Shown in pieces: positions 7,352-14,391 of a stretch of 29,377 nt of DNA. Position 1 is the first letter of the stretch; every line of letters begins with the position of its first letter. Where the stretch lies: assembly GCA_045222295.1 (NCBI GenBank), contig JBGUXP010000020.1:1-29377 (forward strand), given 5' to 3'. The stretch is from Colimorpha sp045222295 (GTDB lineage: Bacteria > Bacteroidota > Bacteroidia > Bacteroidales > P3). The translations under genes were made by a program, and so were the position numbers. The notes under the pieces were generated by a model, which searched no databases, was not told the DNA's origin, and saw only the letters and a program-made list of their open reading frames with translations.

Positions 7352-8188
7352 ATGAAGAAAACAGTTTTATTGATTGCACTAGGTGTCATTATTGTGTCAG
7401 CCTGTGGAAACAAGCAGAATAAAAACAGCATCCCTAAATTAGAAACGTATTCCACGGATCGTTTTGAAGCAATCGTTTCTCAGATGGCAAAAGTGGAGGA
7501 TGTGCTACTGTATGAAAAAAGATGGGATAAGGCTGCCAAAATGGAGTATGACAGACTCGCGGACACTCTGCTGCACCTTGTTGAGCACAGCGACAATCCA
7601 ATATTGAGGGTCGGCACAAGGGCATTTGCATTTTCTTTGGAGGGCAATCTTTATGATATGGGTGCGATACATTATTTGGTAGATAGTATTGACAAAATGG
7701 CAGAGGTGCCTTACCGTTGGACGATAGTATCGCAAAACGAAGATTCGTTATTAATGGAGATGGAAATTCCTATAACAGATGATAAAAACAATTGGATTGA
7801 TTTGGACATTTCCTATTATAAAGATTGGGAGAAAGACAGTATGCCCGCGATGTTCTCCATATTGATTCCAAGAACATTGCTGACAGATACCAACCAATTC
7901 TATCTGATGTTTGTAAACACGCTATCTAATACAACGGGTGGTGTGATTAAGCACCTTTTCAGTTGGGAGGAAACATATCATGAAGTATACGAAGAAGATT
8001 GTTATATCCGATTACCACTTCATGTTGTACTTGCATATATTGAAAAAACAGATGGCATCGTAATCCACTATGCGGAAGGAAACCAAGGTGTGATGCATAG
8101 CACCTATGTTTTCAAGGAGCGATATCTTGATAAGCTGAAAGAGTATTGCAAAGGTATTATAAGCTTTCATTCTGCTGCTTATGAATAA
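7352..8188 (+). CDS. Lipoprotein of unknown function
   Basis: A 278-residue protein with a lipoprotein signal: MKKTVLLIALGV, then VSAC with Cys18. The mature N-terminal half is helical and charged. The second half has beta-like stretches (FYLMFVNTLSNTTGG, IRLPLHVVLAYIE). A domain resembling the periplasmic DUF5106 group is conceivable (its MAKVEDVLLYEKRW and EHSDNPILR segments fit what I remember), but I cannot confirm it. It is separated from the upstream block by 200 nt with a repeat array, so it probably has its own promoter. Only a weak TAnnTTTG-like match is seen near 7317. Composition is AT-rich like 5106-7150. Confidence 0.78.
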   Translation: MKKTVLLIALGVIIVSACGNKQNKNSIPKLETYSTDRFEAIVSQMAKVEDVLLYEKRWDKAAKMEYDRLADTLLHLVEHSDNPILRVGTRAFAFSLEGNLYDMGAIHYLVDSIDKMAEVPYRWTIVSQNEDSLLMEMEIPITDDKNNWIDLDISYYKDWEKDSMPAMFSILIPRTLLTDTNQFYLMFVNTLSNTTGGVIKHLFSWEETYHEVYEEDCYIRLPLHVVLAYIEKTDGIVIHYAEGNQGVMHSTYVFKERYLDKLKEYCKGIISFHSAAYE

Positions 8189-8208
8189 TGCTTTATTGCA
8201 TAAGCAGC
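8174..8208 (+). terminator. Hairpin over the lipoprotein stop codon
   Basis: Perfect 10-bp arms (8174-8183 with 8199-8208) enclose the last codons and the stop at 8186-8188. No T-run follows, so a termination role is uncertain. Confidence 0.45.
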
Positions 8209-8274
8209 ACATAATGCTAACTTCGTCGAGACATCACCGATGGACCACCGAAGGATTGGCGATAAAAAAATGCA

Positions 8275-8316
8275 TTTGCGGAGAAAAAAGTTATTATTCT
8301 CCGCAAAAATGCGGAG
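8275..8316. other. Two mutually exclusive hairpins between convergent genes
   Basis: 8275-8285 pairs with 8297-8307 (11 bp). The right arm also pairs with the next stretch (8299-8305 with 8310-8316, 7 bp, AAAA loop), so only one hairpin can form. The site lies between the plus-strand lipoprotein and the minus-strand toxin gene. It could terminate either transcript. Confidence 0.6.
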
Positions 8317-8346
8317 GATAAATTGTATTTTTATCGAAGTGAGGGG

Positions 8347-8964
8347 TTATTGCTGTTTTTTCTTGACTTCAGCAATGATGGTTGACTTTATCTCTTCCCA
8401 GTCAACAGGGATAAGCATCTTGGGCATAGCCTGCTGTTCGGCATCCTCAAAGTAGTTGAGACTTAACAATGCCCTGAAGAAAGAATGGTTGGGATATTTC
8501 TGTGCGTAAAACGCAAGGAGTTCCGAGAGAGAATAATGCTGCAACAGAAAGTAAATGTCGACAAAGTCTTTGCGGGTGCCACGGCCTTCGATAGCATTTA
8601 TCTTCATGGCGGCAATGTCTCTCGGCGAGGCCAACGTAATGCCGTCTTCAACAACGGCCGCATCTATCCATGGATACTGGCTGTAATCAATCACATCAAC
8701 CTTGATACCACGCAAAGCGCCTTGCAATATTCTTTTTGTGCGGTTGTGAATGGTAAAAGAATCCATTGAGGAAAACATTTCTATAATGTCATCCTGCTCT
8801 ACGGCAAGAGTACCAAAGAAATCCAGGTCGATAGACTGACGGTGACCATACTGCAAAGCAAGGGCTGTACCACCAACCAACCGAAGACCGCTCATTTCAG
8901 GTCGGGAGGATAACTCTTTCAGGAGTTCCAGAGTGTCGGGAAAGACTGTCTGAAGTTGTAACAC
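8347..8964 (-). CDS. AbiEii/AbiGii-type nucleotidyltransferase toxin
   Basis: A 205-residue protein of the AbiEii toxin family (nucleotidyltransferase fold). The key motif LVGGTALALQYGHRQSIDLD spans 29-48, with the Gly-Gly pair at 31-32 and the metal-binding Asp46/Asp48. A Lys/Asp region follows (IKVDVIDYSQYPW), then SPRDIAAMKINAIEGRGTRK, typical of the family. AbiEii-type toxins modify nucleic acids, with tRNA modification known in some relatives. The target here is unknown. The start ATG lies inside the antitoxin gene (46-nt overlap); the N-terminus MLQLQTVFPDTLELLKEL fits family starts, so this ATG is preferred. Confidence 0.88.
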   Translation of the reverse strand: MLQLQTVFPDTLELLKELSSRPEMSGLRLVGGTALALQYGHRQSIDLDFFGTLAVEQDDIIEMFSSMDSFTIHNRTKRILQGALRGIKVDVIDYSQYPWIDAAVVEDGITLASPRDIAAMKINAIEGRGTRKDFVDIYFLLQHYSLSELLAFYAQKYPNHSFFRALLSLNYFEDAEQQAMPKMLIPVDWEEIKSTIIAEVKKKQQ

Positions 8965-9224
8965 CGGTAGTCTTCTTTTTTGGTATCGGTCATGTTACAG
9001 ACAAACGCCAGTGCTTCGGGAGATAGCGACCGCAGTCCTTTGCAGTCGCTGGCTATGCGGTCCAATCCATAGTAGTCGCGCACCATACGCCAGTCGTCCA
9101 GCTCGCCGCACTCAAGCACATGCTGTATCAACTGCGCCGAATTCTTCTCGGGGTCGAACTGGTCTCGGTCAATGTCCCAGAACAGGACTGGCGAGAGCTT
9201 TTCTATTTGAAGTCGTTTGTCCAT
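8919..9224 (-). CDS. DUF6922-type antitoxin of the AbiEii pair
   Basis: A 101-residue protein starting MDKRLQIEKLSPVLFWDID. This segment, the following WRMVRDYYGLDRI, and the LSPEALAFVCNM stretch match the short DUF6922 proteins that stand directly before AbiEii toxin genes in Bacteroidetes. I recall that pairing; I did not search for it. The protein replaces the usual winged-helix AbiEi antitoxin. A longer frame to 9296 exists, but the upstream 24 residues come from the repeat array at 9237-9304, so the ATG at 9224 is chosen. The gene overlaps the toxin by 46 nt, enforcing coupled translation. Confidence 0.8.
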   Translation of the reverse strand: MDKRLQIEKLSPVLFWDIDRDQFDPEKNSAQLIQHVLECGELDDWRMVRDYYGLDRIASDCKGLRSLSPEALAFVCNMTDTKKEDYRCYNFRQSFPTLWNS

Positions 9225-9236
9225 ATAACGTAAAAA

Positions 9237-9304
9237 AGTGGGTAGTGGGTAGTTGTTAGTGGGTAGCACTTGGTCCGTATGCTGTCCACTACACACTACC
9301 CACT
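9237..9304 (-). terminator. Palindromic array of 7-bp repeats with a T-run, after the DUF1015 gene
   Basis: 9237-9255 and 9286-9304 are inverted repeats matching at 16 of 19 positions. On the minus strand the array begins with about four 7-bp units (AGTGGAT, AGTGGGT, AGTGTGT, AGTGGAC). It continues as inverted units (CTACCCA twice near the end) and closes with TTTTTT at 9232-9237. It starts some 15 nt after the DUF1015 stop codon, so it could be an intrinsic terminator. It also lies just before the antitoxin start, where an operator would be expected. Confidence 0.65.
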
Positions 9305-9318
9305 ATCCACTCATAAAA

Positions 9319-10584
9319 CTAGCAGAGCTCGTGGATCACGAGGCCGGAGCGGAGCTTGGGCTCGAACCAGGTGGTCTTCGGGGGCATGATATTGCCGGTG
9401 TCGGCAATGTCGATGATCTGCTTCATGCTCACGGGATAGAGGGCGAAGGCGACCTTCATCTCGCCGTTGTCGACGCGACGTTTCAGCTCGCCGAGGCCGC
9501 GGATACCGCCTACGAAGTCGATGCGCTTGTCGGTGCGGAGGTCCTTGATGCCGAGCACCTTGTCGAGGACGAGGTTGCTGAGGATGGTGACGTCGAGCAC
9601 GCCGATGGGGTCGTTGTCGTTGTAGGTGCCGGGCTTGGCGGTCATCTTGTACCAGTGGCCGTCGAGGTACATGCTGTGCTCATGCAGCTTGGCGGGCTTG
9701 TAGATCTCGGTGCCCATGTCCTGCAGGTCGTAGCTCTCGCCCACGGCGGCGATGAACTGCTCCTTGGTGAGACCGTTGAGGTCCTTGACCACGCGGTTGT
9801 AGTCGATGACGTTCAGCTGGTTGTCGGGGAAGATGACGGTCATGAAGTAGTTGTACTCCTCCTTGCCGGTGTGCTTGGGGTTCTGCTCCTTCTTCTCCTG
9901 TCCCACGAGGGCGGCGGCGGCGCTGCGGTGGTGGCCGTCGGCGATGTACATGGCGGGAACCTGCTTGTCGAAGATGTCGACGAGCTCGGCGATGGTGGCC
10001 TTGTCGTCGATGACCCAGAAGCGGTGGCCGAAGCCGTCTTCCTTGGCGATGAAGTCGTAGATGGGCTTCTTGGCGGTGATGCCGGCCACGATCTCGTCGA
10101 TGCGGGCGATGGCGGGATAGGCAAAGAACACCGGCTCCACGTTGGCGTTGGTGATGCGGACGTGCTTCATGCGGTCCTCTTCCTTGTCCTTGCGGGTGAG
10201 CTCGTGTTTCTTGATGACCTTGTTGACATAGTCCTCGCTGTAGGCGCAGGCCACGATGCCGTACTGCCACTTGGCGTTGGCATCCTTGGGGTTCATGCTC
10301 TGGGCGTAGATGTAGAGTTTCTCCTCTTCATCCTTGACCAGCCAGCCGAGGTCCTTGAACAGGTTGTAGTTCTTCACCACCTGGAGGTACACCTCGGGCG
10401 AGTGCTCGTCGGTGCCTTTGGGAAGGTCGATCTCAGCCTTGGTGACGTGCAGCAGGCTGTAGGGGTTGCCCTCGCACTCCACGCGGGCCTCTTCGCTATT
10501 CAGAACGTCGTAGGGGCGCGAAGCCAGTTTCTCGACGATGTCCACCGGGGGACGGAATCCTTTGAAAGGTTTAATGATACTCAT
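9319..10584 (-). CDS. DUF1015 family protein
   Basis: A 421-residue protein matching DUF1015 over its full length. Typical features are IKPFKGFRP (4-12), SRPYDVLNSEEAR (22-34), the basic HELTRKDKEEDR (127-138), and the nearly invariant ADGHHRSAAAA (215-225). The family is cytoplasmic and common in Bacteroidetes and Clostridia, often beside serine-biosynthesis genes. Its biochemical role is not known to me, and no serA/serC is present here. A consensus promoter overlaps the 3' end of ogt, so it has its own transcript with an ~85-nt leader holding a palindrome. The codon use is very GC-rich in third positions, which creates a long antisense open frame. Confidence 0.9.
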   Translation of the reverse strand: MSIIKPFKGFRPPVDIVEKLASRPYDVLNSEEARVECEGNPYSLLHVTKAEIDLPKGTDEHSPEVYLQVVKNYNLFKDLGWLVKDEEEKLYIYAQSMNPKDANAKWQYGIVACAYSEDYVNKVIKKHELTRKDKEEDRMKHVRITNANVEPVFFAYPAIARIDEIVAGITAKKPIYDFIAKEDGFGHRFWVIDDKATIAELVDIFDKQVPAMYIADGHHRSAAAALVGQEKKEQNPKHTGKEEYNYFMTVIFPDNQLNVIDYNRVVKDLNGLTKEQFIAAVGESYDLQDMGTEIYKPAKLHEHSMYLDGHWYKMTAKPGTYNDNDPIGVLDVTILSNLVLDKVLGIKDLRTDKRIDFVGGIRGLGELKRRVDNGEMKVAFALYPVSMKQIIDIADTGNIMPPKTTWFEPKLRSGLVIHELC

Positions 10585-10633
10585 AGGTTTATTGCTTTAT
10601 TGTTTGATTGTTTGATTGCTTGAGTTAAATGAT

Positions 10634-10668
10634 ACACAATATATTGTGTTTTTAGGTACAATATATTC
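10634..10668. promoter_or_regulatory. Palindrome pair in the DUF1015 leader (possible operator)
   Basis: ACACAATATATTGTGT (10634-10649) is a perfect 16-bp palindrome. A second half copy, CAATATATT, lies at 10660-10668. The pair is just downstream of the predicted start of transcription, which is a reasonable operator position. No regulator is identified. Confidence 0.4.
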
Positions 10669-10675
10669 ACATGTG

Positions 10676-10706
10676 CAAATATATAAAAAGAAAATTAATT
10701 GGCAAA
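10676..10706 (-). promoter_or_regulatory. Bacteroidetes-type promoter for the DUF1015 gene
   Basis: On the minus strand: TTTG (10703-10706), 19 nt, TATATTTG (10676-10683), matching TTTG/TAnnTTTG. The -33 box lies within the last codons of ogt. Confidence 0.75.
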
Positions 10707-11186
10707 ATAAATCTTTTGCTCCAGTTCCAAGAGGGCTCGTTTGCGGTCGAGGCCGGCGGCGTAGCCGGTGAGGGAGCCATTGGTGCCGACCACACGGTGG
10801 CAGGGGACGATGATTGAGATGGGATTGCGGCCCACGGCACCGCCCACGGCCTGCGCCGAGCGGCAGCCGAGACGACGTGCCAACTCGCCGTAGGTCACCG
10901 TCTGGCCGTAGGAAATGGTGAGGAGTTCCTTCCACACGCGCTGCTGGAAAGGTGTACCTTTCAATGATAACGGAGGCGTGAAATCAGGTTCGCGACTGGA
11001 GAAATAAATATCCAACCAACGGCAGGTCTCATCGAAAACAGACAATGCTGCCGGCAAGGATGCCATTGGTCCCAGGGTGCTGCCAAAATACCATTGCCCA
11101 GCAAACCACAGCCCCGTCAACGCCCTGCCGTCGCTGGCCAGCGTGATGCCCCCGAGGGGCGAGTCGTAGTGTGCGGTATAGTTCAT
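10695..11186 (-). CDS. ogt: Methylated-DNA--protein-cysteine methyltransferase
   Basis: A 163-residue O6-alkylguanine DNA repair protein. It transfers the alkyl group from O6-alkylguanine irreversibly to its own cysteine. The active-site motif IVPCHRVV is at 126-133 with Cys129. The helix-turn-helix region GTPFQQRVWKELLTI (77-91), the YGELARRLG segment (99-107), and the GNP-like GRNPI (119-123) are also present. The length is typical. A hairpin with a UUCG loop and a T-rich tail just upstream separates it from the preceding lipoprotein gene, so it probably has its own promoter; none with a good consensus is visible. Confidence 0.95.
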   Translation of the reverse strand: MNYTAHYDSPLGGITLASDGRALTGLWFAGQWYFGSTLGPMASLPAALSVFDETCRWLDIYFSSREPDFTPPLSLKGTPFQQRVWKELLTISYGQTVTYGELARRLGCRSAQAVGGAVGRNPISIIVPCHRVVGTNGSLTGYAAGLDRKRALLELEQKIYFAN

Positions 11187-11202
11187 GTATTGTTCCTAAA
11201 GG

Positions 11203-11261
11203 ATAATAAAGGCTCCCGAAGGAGCCGCTGATTAGGGCTGCCGTCCTTACGGACGGCAGCC
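11203..11261 (-). terminator. Two tetraloop hairpins ending the 11292 lipoprotein transcript
   Basis: On the minus strand the first hairpin has 11-bp GC-rich arms and a GUAA (GNRA) loop (11236-11261). The second has GGCTCC/GGAGCC arms with a UUCG loop (11211-11226) and is followed by TTTATTAT. The second is a plausible intrinsic terminator. Confidence 0.7.
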
Positions 11262-11291
11262 GGTTGGGTTTACGTTTAGCTTGTAGGAAAT

Positions 11292-11762
11292 TTATTGTGC
11301 CCGATTGTAGTCTTCTTCTGTAATGGTATATTTTAGATGGCCATATTTGTTATAGTGCAAAAGTATCATCCAGTCCTTCTCGGAAGACCATGAATAATGG
11401 CTACTATATACGTCGAACACTTCGTCTTCGTTTGATTGTAAATATACAAGCTGTTTCCCGTCATCAAACATAAACGTGACAGTGTCGCCATAGACCCAAG
11501 TCCTAATGTCAGATTTTGCTGCAGCTAGATTTGCCGAACCGAGCCCTTCTGTTGTGCAAAACAGCGTATCTTGTCCATTACTTACCGCTATTCCATTGGG
11601 ATTATTGTTCCACAACGTTCTGTCGGAAGGGAATGTGGAGTAAATAGTCACATCATGTCCACTTTTGTTGCGAACAGAATAGTCGATAAAATAAGCGGGG
11701 TCACAAGCGCTGAATAATCCTAGGGCAAGCATCGCAACAAATACAAAAAATACTTTCTTCAT
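11292..11762 (-). CDS. Small lipoprotein of unknown function
   Basis: A 156-residue protein starting MKKVFFVFVAML with a lipobox FSAC (Cys20). The mature part is beta-like (RNKSGHDVTIYSTFPSD, DTVTFMFDDGKQLVYLQ) and resembles small Bacteroidetes lipoproteins with a one-domain beta sandwich. No family is recognised. An upstream ATG at 11795 is rejected because it lies in the gcvT terminator. It is 64 nt downstream of gcvT, with a terminator hairpin in between. Confidence 0.8.
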   Translation of the reverse strand: MKKVFFVFVAMLALGLFSACDPAYFIDYSVRNKSGHDVTIYSTFPSDRTLWNNNPNGIAVSNGQDTLFCTTEGLGSANLAAAKSDIRTWVYGDTVTFMFDDGKQLVYLQSNEDEVFDVYSSHYSWSSEKDWMILLHYNKYGHLKYTITEEDYNRAQ

Positions 11763-11775
11763 TTTGCTAGATATT

Positions 11776-11804
11776 AAAAAGGGGGTGACCAGCACCCCCT
11801 TTGT
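11776..11804 (-). terminator. Terminator of gcvT
   Basis: GGGGGTG (11781-11787) pairs with CACCCCC (11793-11799), extended by A-T pairs. On the minus strand it is followed by CTTTTTAAT. It lies 23 nt after the gcvT stop. The plus-strand copy also ends in TTTGTTTT, so it may work in both directions. Confidence 0.85.
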
Positions 11805-11826
11805 TTTCGTTTATGATGCCGGAGGC

Positions 11827-12933
11827 TTAACCCTCGTAGAAGGGCATCTTGACGGTGACGGCCTTGAGGAGTTTCTCGCGGATCTTGATGTAGATCTCGG
11901 TGCCGCTCTTGGCGTACTCGGCCTTGAGGAGGGCGGTGCCGATGTTCTTGCCGGTGCTGGGGCTGGGCGAGCCGCTGCGAACCTCACCAATCTTGTTGCC
12001 CTGGGCGTCGCAGACCTCGTAGCCGTTGCGGGCGATGCCGCGGTCGATCATCTCGAAGCCGGCCACTTTGCGCTTGAAGCCGGCGGCCTTCTGGGCGAGG
12101 AGGAGCTCCTTGTTGATGAAGCTGTTGTTCTCGGCTTTCAGCTTGACGATGAAGGCCAGCGGAGCCTCGAGGGGGCTGACGGTGTCGTCCATCTCGTGGC
12201 CGTAGAGGGCGAAGCCTTTCTCCAGACGGAGGGTGTCGCGGCAGCCGAGACCGGCAAGCATGATGCCGAACTCCTTGCCAGCCTCGAAGACGGCGTCCCA
12301 GACCTCGATGGCTTTCTCACGCGGGATGTAGATTTCGCATCCGCCGGCGCCGGTATAGCCGGTGGTGGAAAGGATGATGTTGGGGATGCCGGCGAAGGTG
12401 AGGATCTTGAAGGTGTAGTACTCCATGTCCACGATGTTCTCGCTGGTGAGCTTCTGCATGGCCTTGAGGGCGTTGGGGCCCTGGACGGCGAGCTGAGCCC
12501 ACTGCTCGCTCTCGTTGACGAAGTCTTTGCCGAGTTCCATGCCCATCTTGTCGGCAATCTGGCTCATCCAGTTCCAGTCCTTGTCGATGTTGGCGGCGTT
12601 GGGCACCATGAAGTACTCGTCGTCAGCAACGCGGTAGACGAGCATGTCGTCCACCACGCCACCCTGACCGTTGGGGAGGCAGGTGTACTGCACCTTGCCG
12701 TCGAAGAGGTCCTCGACGTTGTTGGTGGTGACATACTGCATGAAGTGCTTGGCGATGGGGCCTTTGGCGCGGAACTCGCCCATGTGGCTCACGTCGAACA
12801 CGCCCACATTGTTGCGGACGTTGTTGTGCTCCTCGACGAGACCGGTGTACTGGATAGGCATGTTGTAGCCGGCAAATTCGGCCATCTTTGCACCAAGTTT
12901 GATGTGCAAGTCGGTGTACGGTGTGGTTTTCAT
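11827..12933 (-). CDS. gcvT: Aminomethyltransferase, glycine cleavage system T protein
   Basis: A 368-residue protein of normal length. GcvT takes the aminomethyl group from the lipoylated H protein, releases ammonia and passes the C1 unit to tetrahydrofolate. Typical segments are TPYTDLHIKLGAKMAEFAGY (4-23), VGVFDVSHMGEF (43-54), GGVVDDMLVY (91-100, folate-site Asp), TTGYTGAGGCEIYIP, GLGCRDTLRLEKGFALYGHE, and the C-terminal barrel with IGEVRSGSPSPSTGKNIG. The gcvH and gcvP genes are not adjacent. It stands alone, with a terminator after it and no glycine-riboswitch structure seen in the short leader. Confidence 0.96.
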   Translation of the reverse strand: MKTTPYTDLHIKLGAKMAEFAGYNMPIQYTGLVEEHNNVRNNVGVFDVSHMGEFRAKGPIAKHFMQYVTTNNVEDLFDGKVQYTCLPNGQGGVVDDMLVYRVADDEYFMVPNAANIDKDWNWMSQIADKMGMELGKDFVNESEQWAQLAVQGPNALKAMQKLTSENIVDMEYYTFKILTFAGIPNIILSTTGYTGAGGCEIYIPREKAIEVWDAVFEAGKEFGIMLAGLGCRDTLRLEKGFALYGHEMDDTVSPLEAPLAFIVKLKAENNSFINKELLLAQKAAGFKRKVAGFEMIDRGIARNGYEVCDAQGNKIGEVRSGSPSPSTGKNIGTALLKAEYAKSGTEIYIKIREKLLKAVTVKMPFYEG

Positions 12934-13037
12934 TATGTTACGTATTTTATTAATAATTATTAACTGTTTTTTATAACGAATGAGTTGGCGGTTTATTGTA
13001 CGCCGGGAAGAAAAAAAATGATTTCTATATACTTCCT

Positions 13038-13103
13038 CTGTATCATATACAGACTATCTACAGAGCATGTACAGGGTATGTACAGAGCATGTACAGAGAT
13101 GAT
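13038..13103. repeat. 11-bp tandem repeat array with palindromic end
   Basis: Consecutive 11-bp units: ACAGACTATCT (13049-13059), ACAGAGCATGT, ACAGGGTATGT, ACAGAGCATGT, ACAGAGATGAT (to 13103). At the left end CTGTAT-CAT-ATACAG (13038-13052) forms an inverted start. The array lies 40 nt after the hflX stop. On the minus strand the hairpin is followed some 20 nt later by eight T's, so the array may end the hflX transcript. Confidence 0.8.
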
Positions 13104-13142
13104 AGGTATTAGATACTGAAAATGAACAGATTCTGTGGAAGG

Positions 13143-14318
13143 TCAATAAAGGAAGTTGTTATAGGGGTAGCGGATGGCGTGAATGCGCGAAACTTCCTGA
13201 TAGAGAAGGTCGCGAAGGGAATCAATGTTTATTCGCTTGGCGGCGGAGATGAAGATGGATTTTTCGGAGTATTCGGAGTAGTCAGAATAATCGGAATTCT
13301 CAGAGTCCTCCGAGGATTCCAAATCGTCAATCTTGTTATAGACCATGATGACAGGCTTTTCGTCAGCATGTATGTCGGAGAGGGTCTTATTGACGGCATC
13401 GATTTGCGACTGGTGGTCAGGATGCGAGATGTCGACAACATGAAGCAGGAGGTCGGCTTCAACAACCTCGTCGAGGGTCGACTTGAAGCTTTCGACAAGC
13501 TGCGTGGGGAGCTTGCGGATGAAGCCTACAGTATCCGTGAGGAGGAAGGGAAGGTTGCCGATGACCACCTTGCGGACGGTGGTGTCGAGGGTGGCGAAGA
13601 GTTTGTTTTCCGCCAACACATCGCTCTTGGCCAAGAGGTTGAGGATAGTGGACTTACCCACATTGGTATAGCCCACAAGTGCCACGCGGACAAGACTCTC
13701 TCGGTTCTTTCGCTGGAGAGTTTTCTGAGTGTCAAGCTTGGCGAGCTGGACTTTAAGAGCGGCAATCTTCTCCTTGATAAGGCGGCGGTCGGTCTCAATC
13801 TGAGTCTCGCCAGGACCACGCATGCCAATACCACCGCGCTGGCGTTCGAGGTGGGTCCACATTCGTGTCAACCGCGGCAGCATATACTGTAACTGTGCCA
13901 ACTCGACCTGGGTACGGGCAGTGGCGGTGCGTGCATGGCGGGCAAAGATGTCAAGTATAAGCGTGGTGCGGTCGAGGATGCGTCGGTCGAGTTCTTTCTC
14001 GAGGTTGCGGAGCTGGGCCGGGGAGAGGTCGTCGTCAATCACCATAATATCAACATCCAGCGCATTGATGTATTCCTTTATTTCCTCGAGTTTCCCGGAG
14101 CCGACGTAGGTGCGGGTGTCGGGACGCTCGAGTTTCTGAATCACTTTCTTCACCGTGACTCCACCGGCGGTTCGGAGCAAGAACTCAAGCTCGTCGAGGT
14201 ATTCCTCAGTGCGACGGATGGTCTGGTTTGAAGGGCAAACAGAGACAAGTATGGCGCGCTCAGGAACATCTTCATTGACGAATGTATTGCGTTCCTGAGG
14301 GGTAGGCCGTTTACACAC
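13143..14318 (-). CDS. hflX: GTPase HflX (ribosome-associated)
   Basis: A 391-residue protein if started at the GTG at 14318. HflX is a GTPase that binds the 50S subunit and rescues or splits stalled ribosomes. The N-terminal HflX domain (VGSGKLEEIKEYI, 72-84), glycine-rich linker (GMRGPGETQIETDRR, 165-179), G1 GYTNVGKST (216-224), G3 DTVGF (262-266), G4 NKID (328-331) and G5 SAAK (358-361) are all present. Between G4 and G5 lies a Ser-acidic-x repeat insert. The open frame runs far upstream, into the glycosyltransferase gene. There is no in-frame ATG before the conserved ERAILV (20-25). The only suitable codon is GTG at 14318, inside a repeat element. It is the last gene of a five-gene run. 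Confidence 0.9.
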   Translation of the reverse strand: MCKRPTPQERNTFVNEDVPERAILVSVCPSNQTIRRTEEYLDELEFLLRTAGGVTVKKVIQKLERPDTRTYVGSGKLEEIKEYINALDVDIMVIDDDLSPAQLRNLEKELDRRILDRTTLILDIFARHARTATARTQVELAQLQYMLPRLTRMWTHLERQRGGIGMRGPGETQIETDRRLIKEKIAALKVQLAKLDTQKTLQRKNRESLVRVALVGYTNVGKSTILNLLAKSDVLAENKLFATLDTTVRKVVIGNLPFLLTDTVGFIRKLPTQLVESFKSTLDEVVEADLLLHVVDISHPDHQSQIDAVNKTLSDIHADEKPVIMVYNKIDDLESSEDSENSDYSDYSEYSEKSIFISAAKRINIDSLRDLLYQEVSRIHAIRYPYNNFLY

Positions 14319-14358
14319 CCCGTCCGCTTCGCGGCCACCCCTCTCAGAGAGAGGGGAC
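14313..14358. repeat. REP-like double-hairpin element at the hflX start
   Basis: ACACACCCC is followed by a small hairpin (CCGC-TTC-GCGG, 14324-14334), CCACC, and a second hairpin (14338-14345 with 14349-14356, loop AGA). This order matches the left half of the element within the SpoU gene at 23896-24031. Confidence 0.65.
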
Positions 14359-14391
14359 GTGCCGTCGAGAGAATTACGAAACTTTCCTTGT

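Noticed and set aside
9253..10623. Long plus-strand open frame (456 residues) antisense to DUF1015
   Set aside because: Its sequence is Val/Gly/Asp/Leu-rich low complexity and lies opposite a well-recognised gene with GC-rich third codon positions, the usual cause of such shadows.
11764..12963. Long plus-strand open frame (399 residues) antisense to gcvT
   Set aside because: Same reason: low-complexity antisense translation of a clear gene.
12934..13010. Glycine riboswitch before gcvT
   Set aside because: The leader is only about 50-80 nt, AT-rich and without tandem stem structure.
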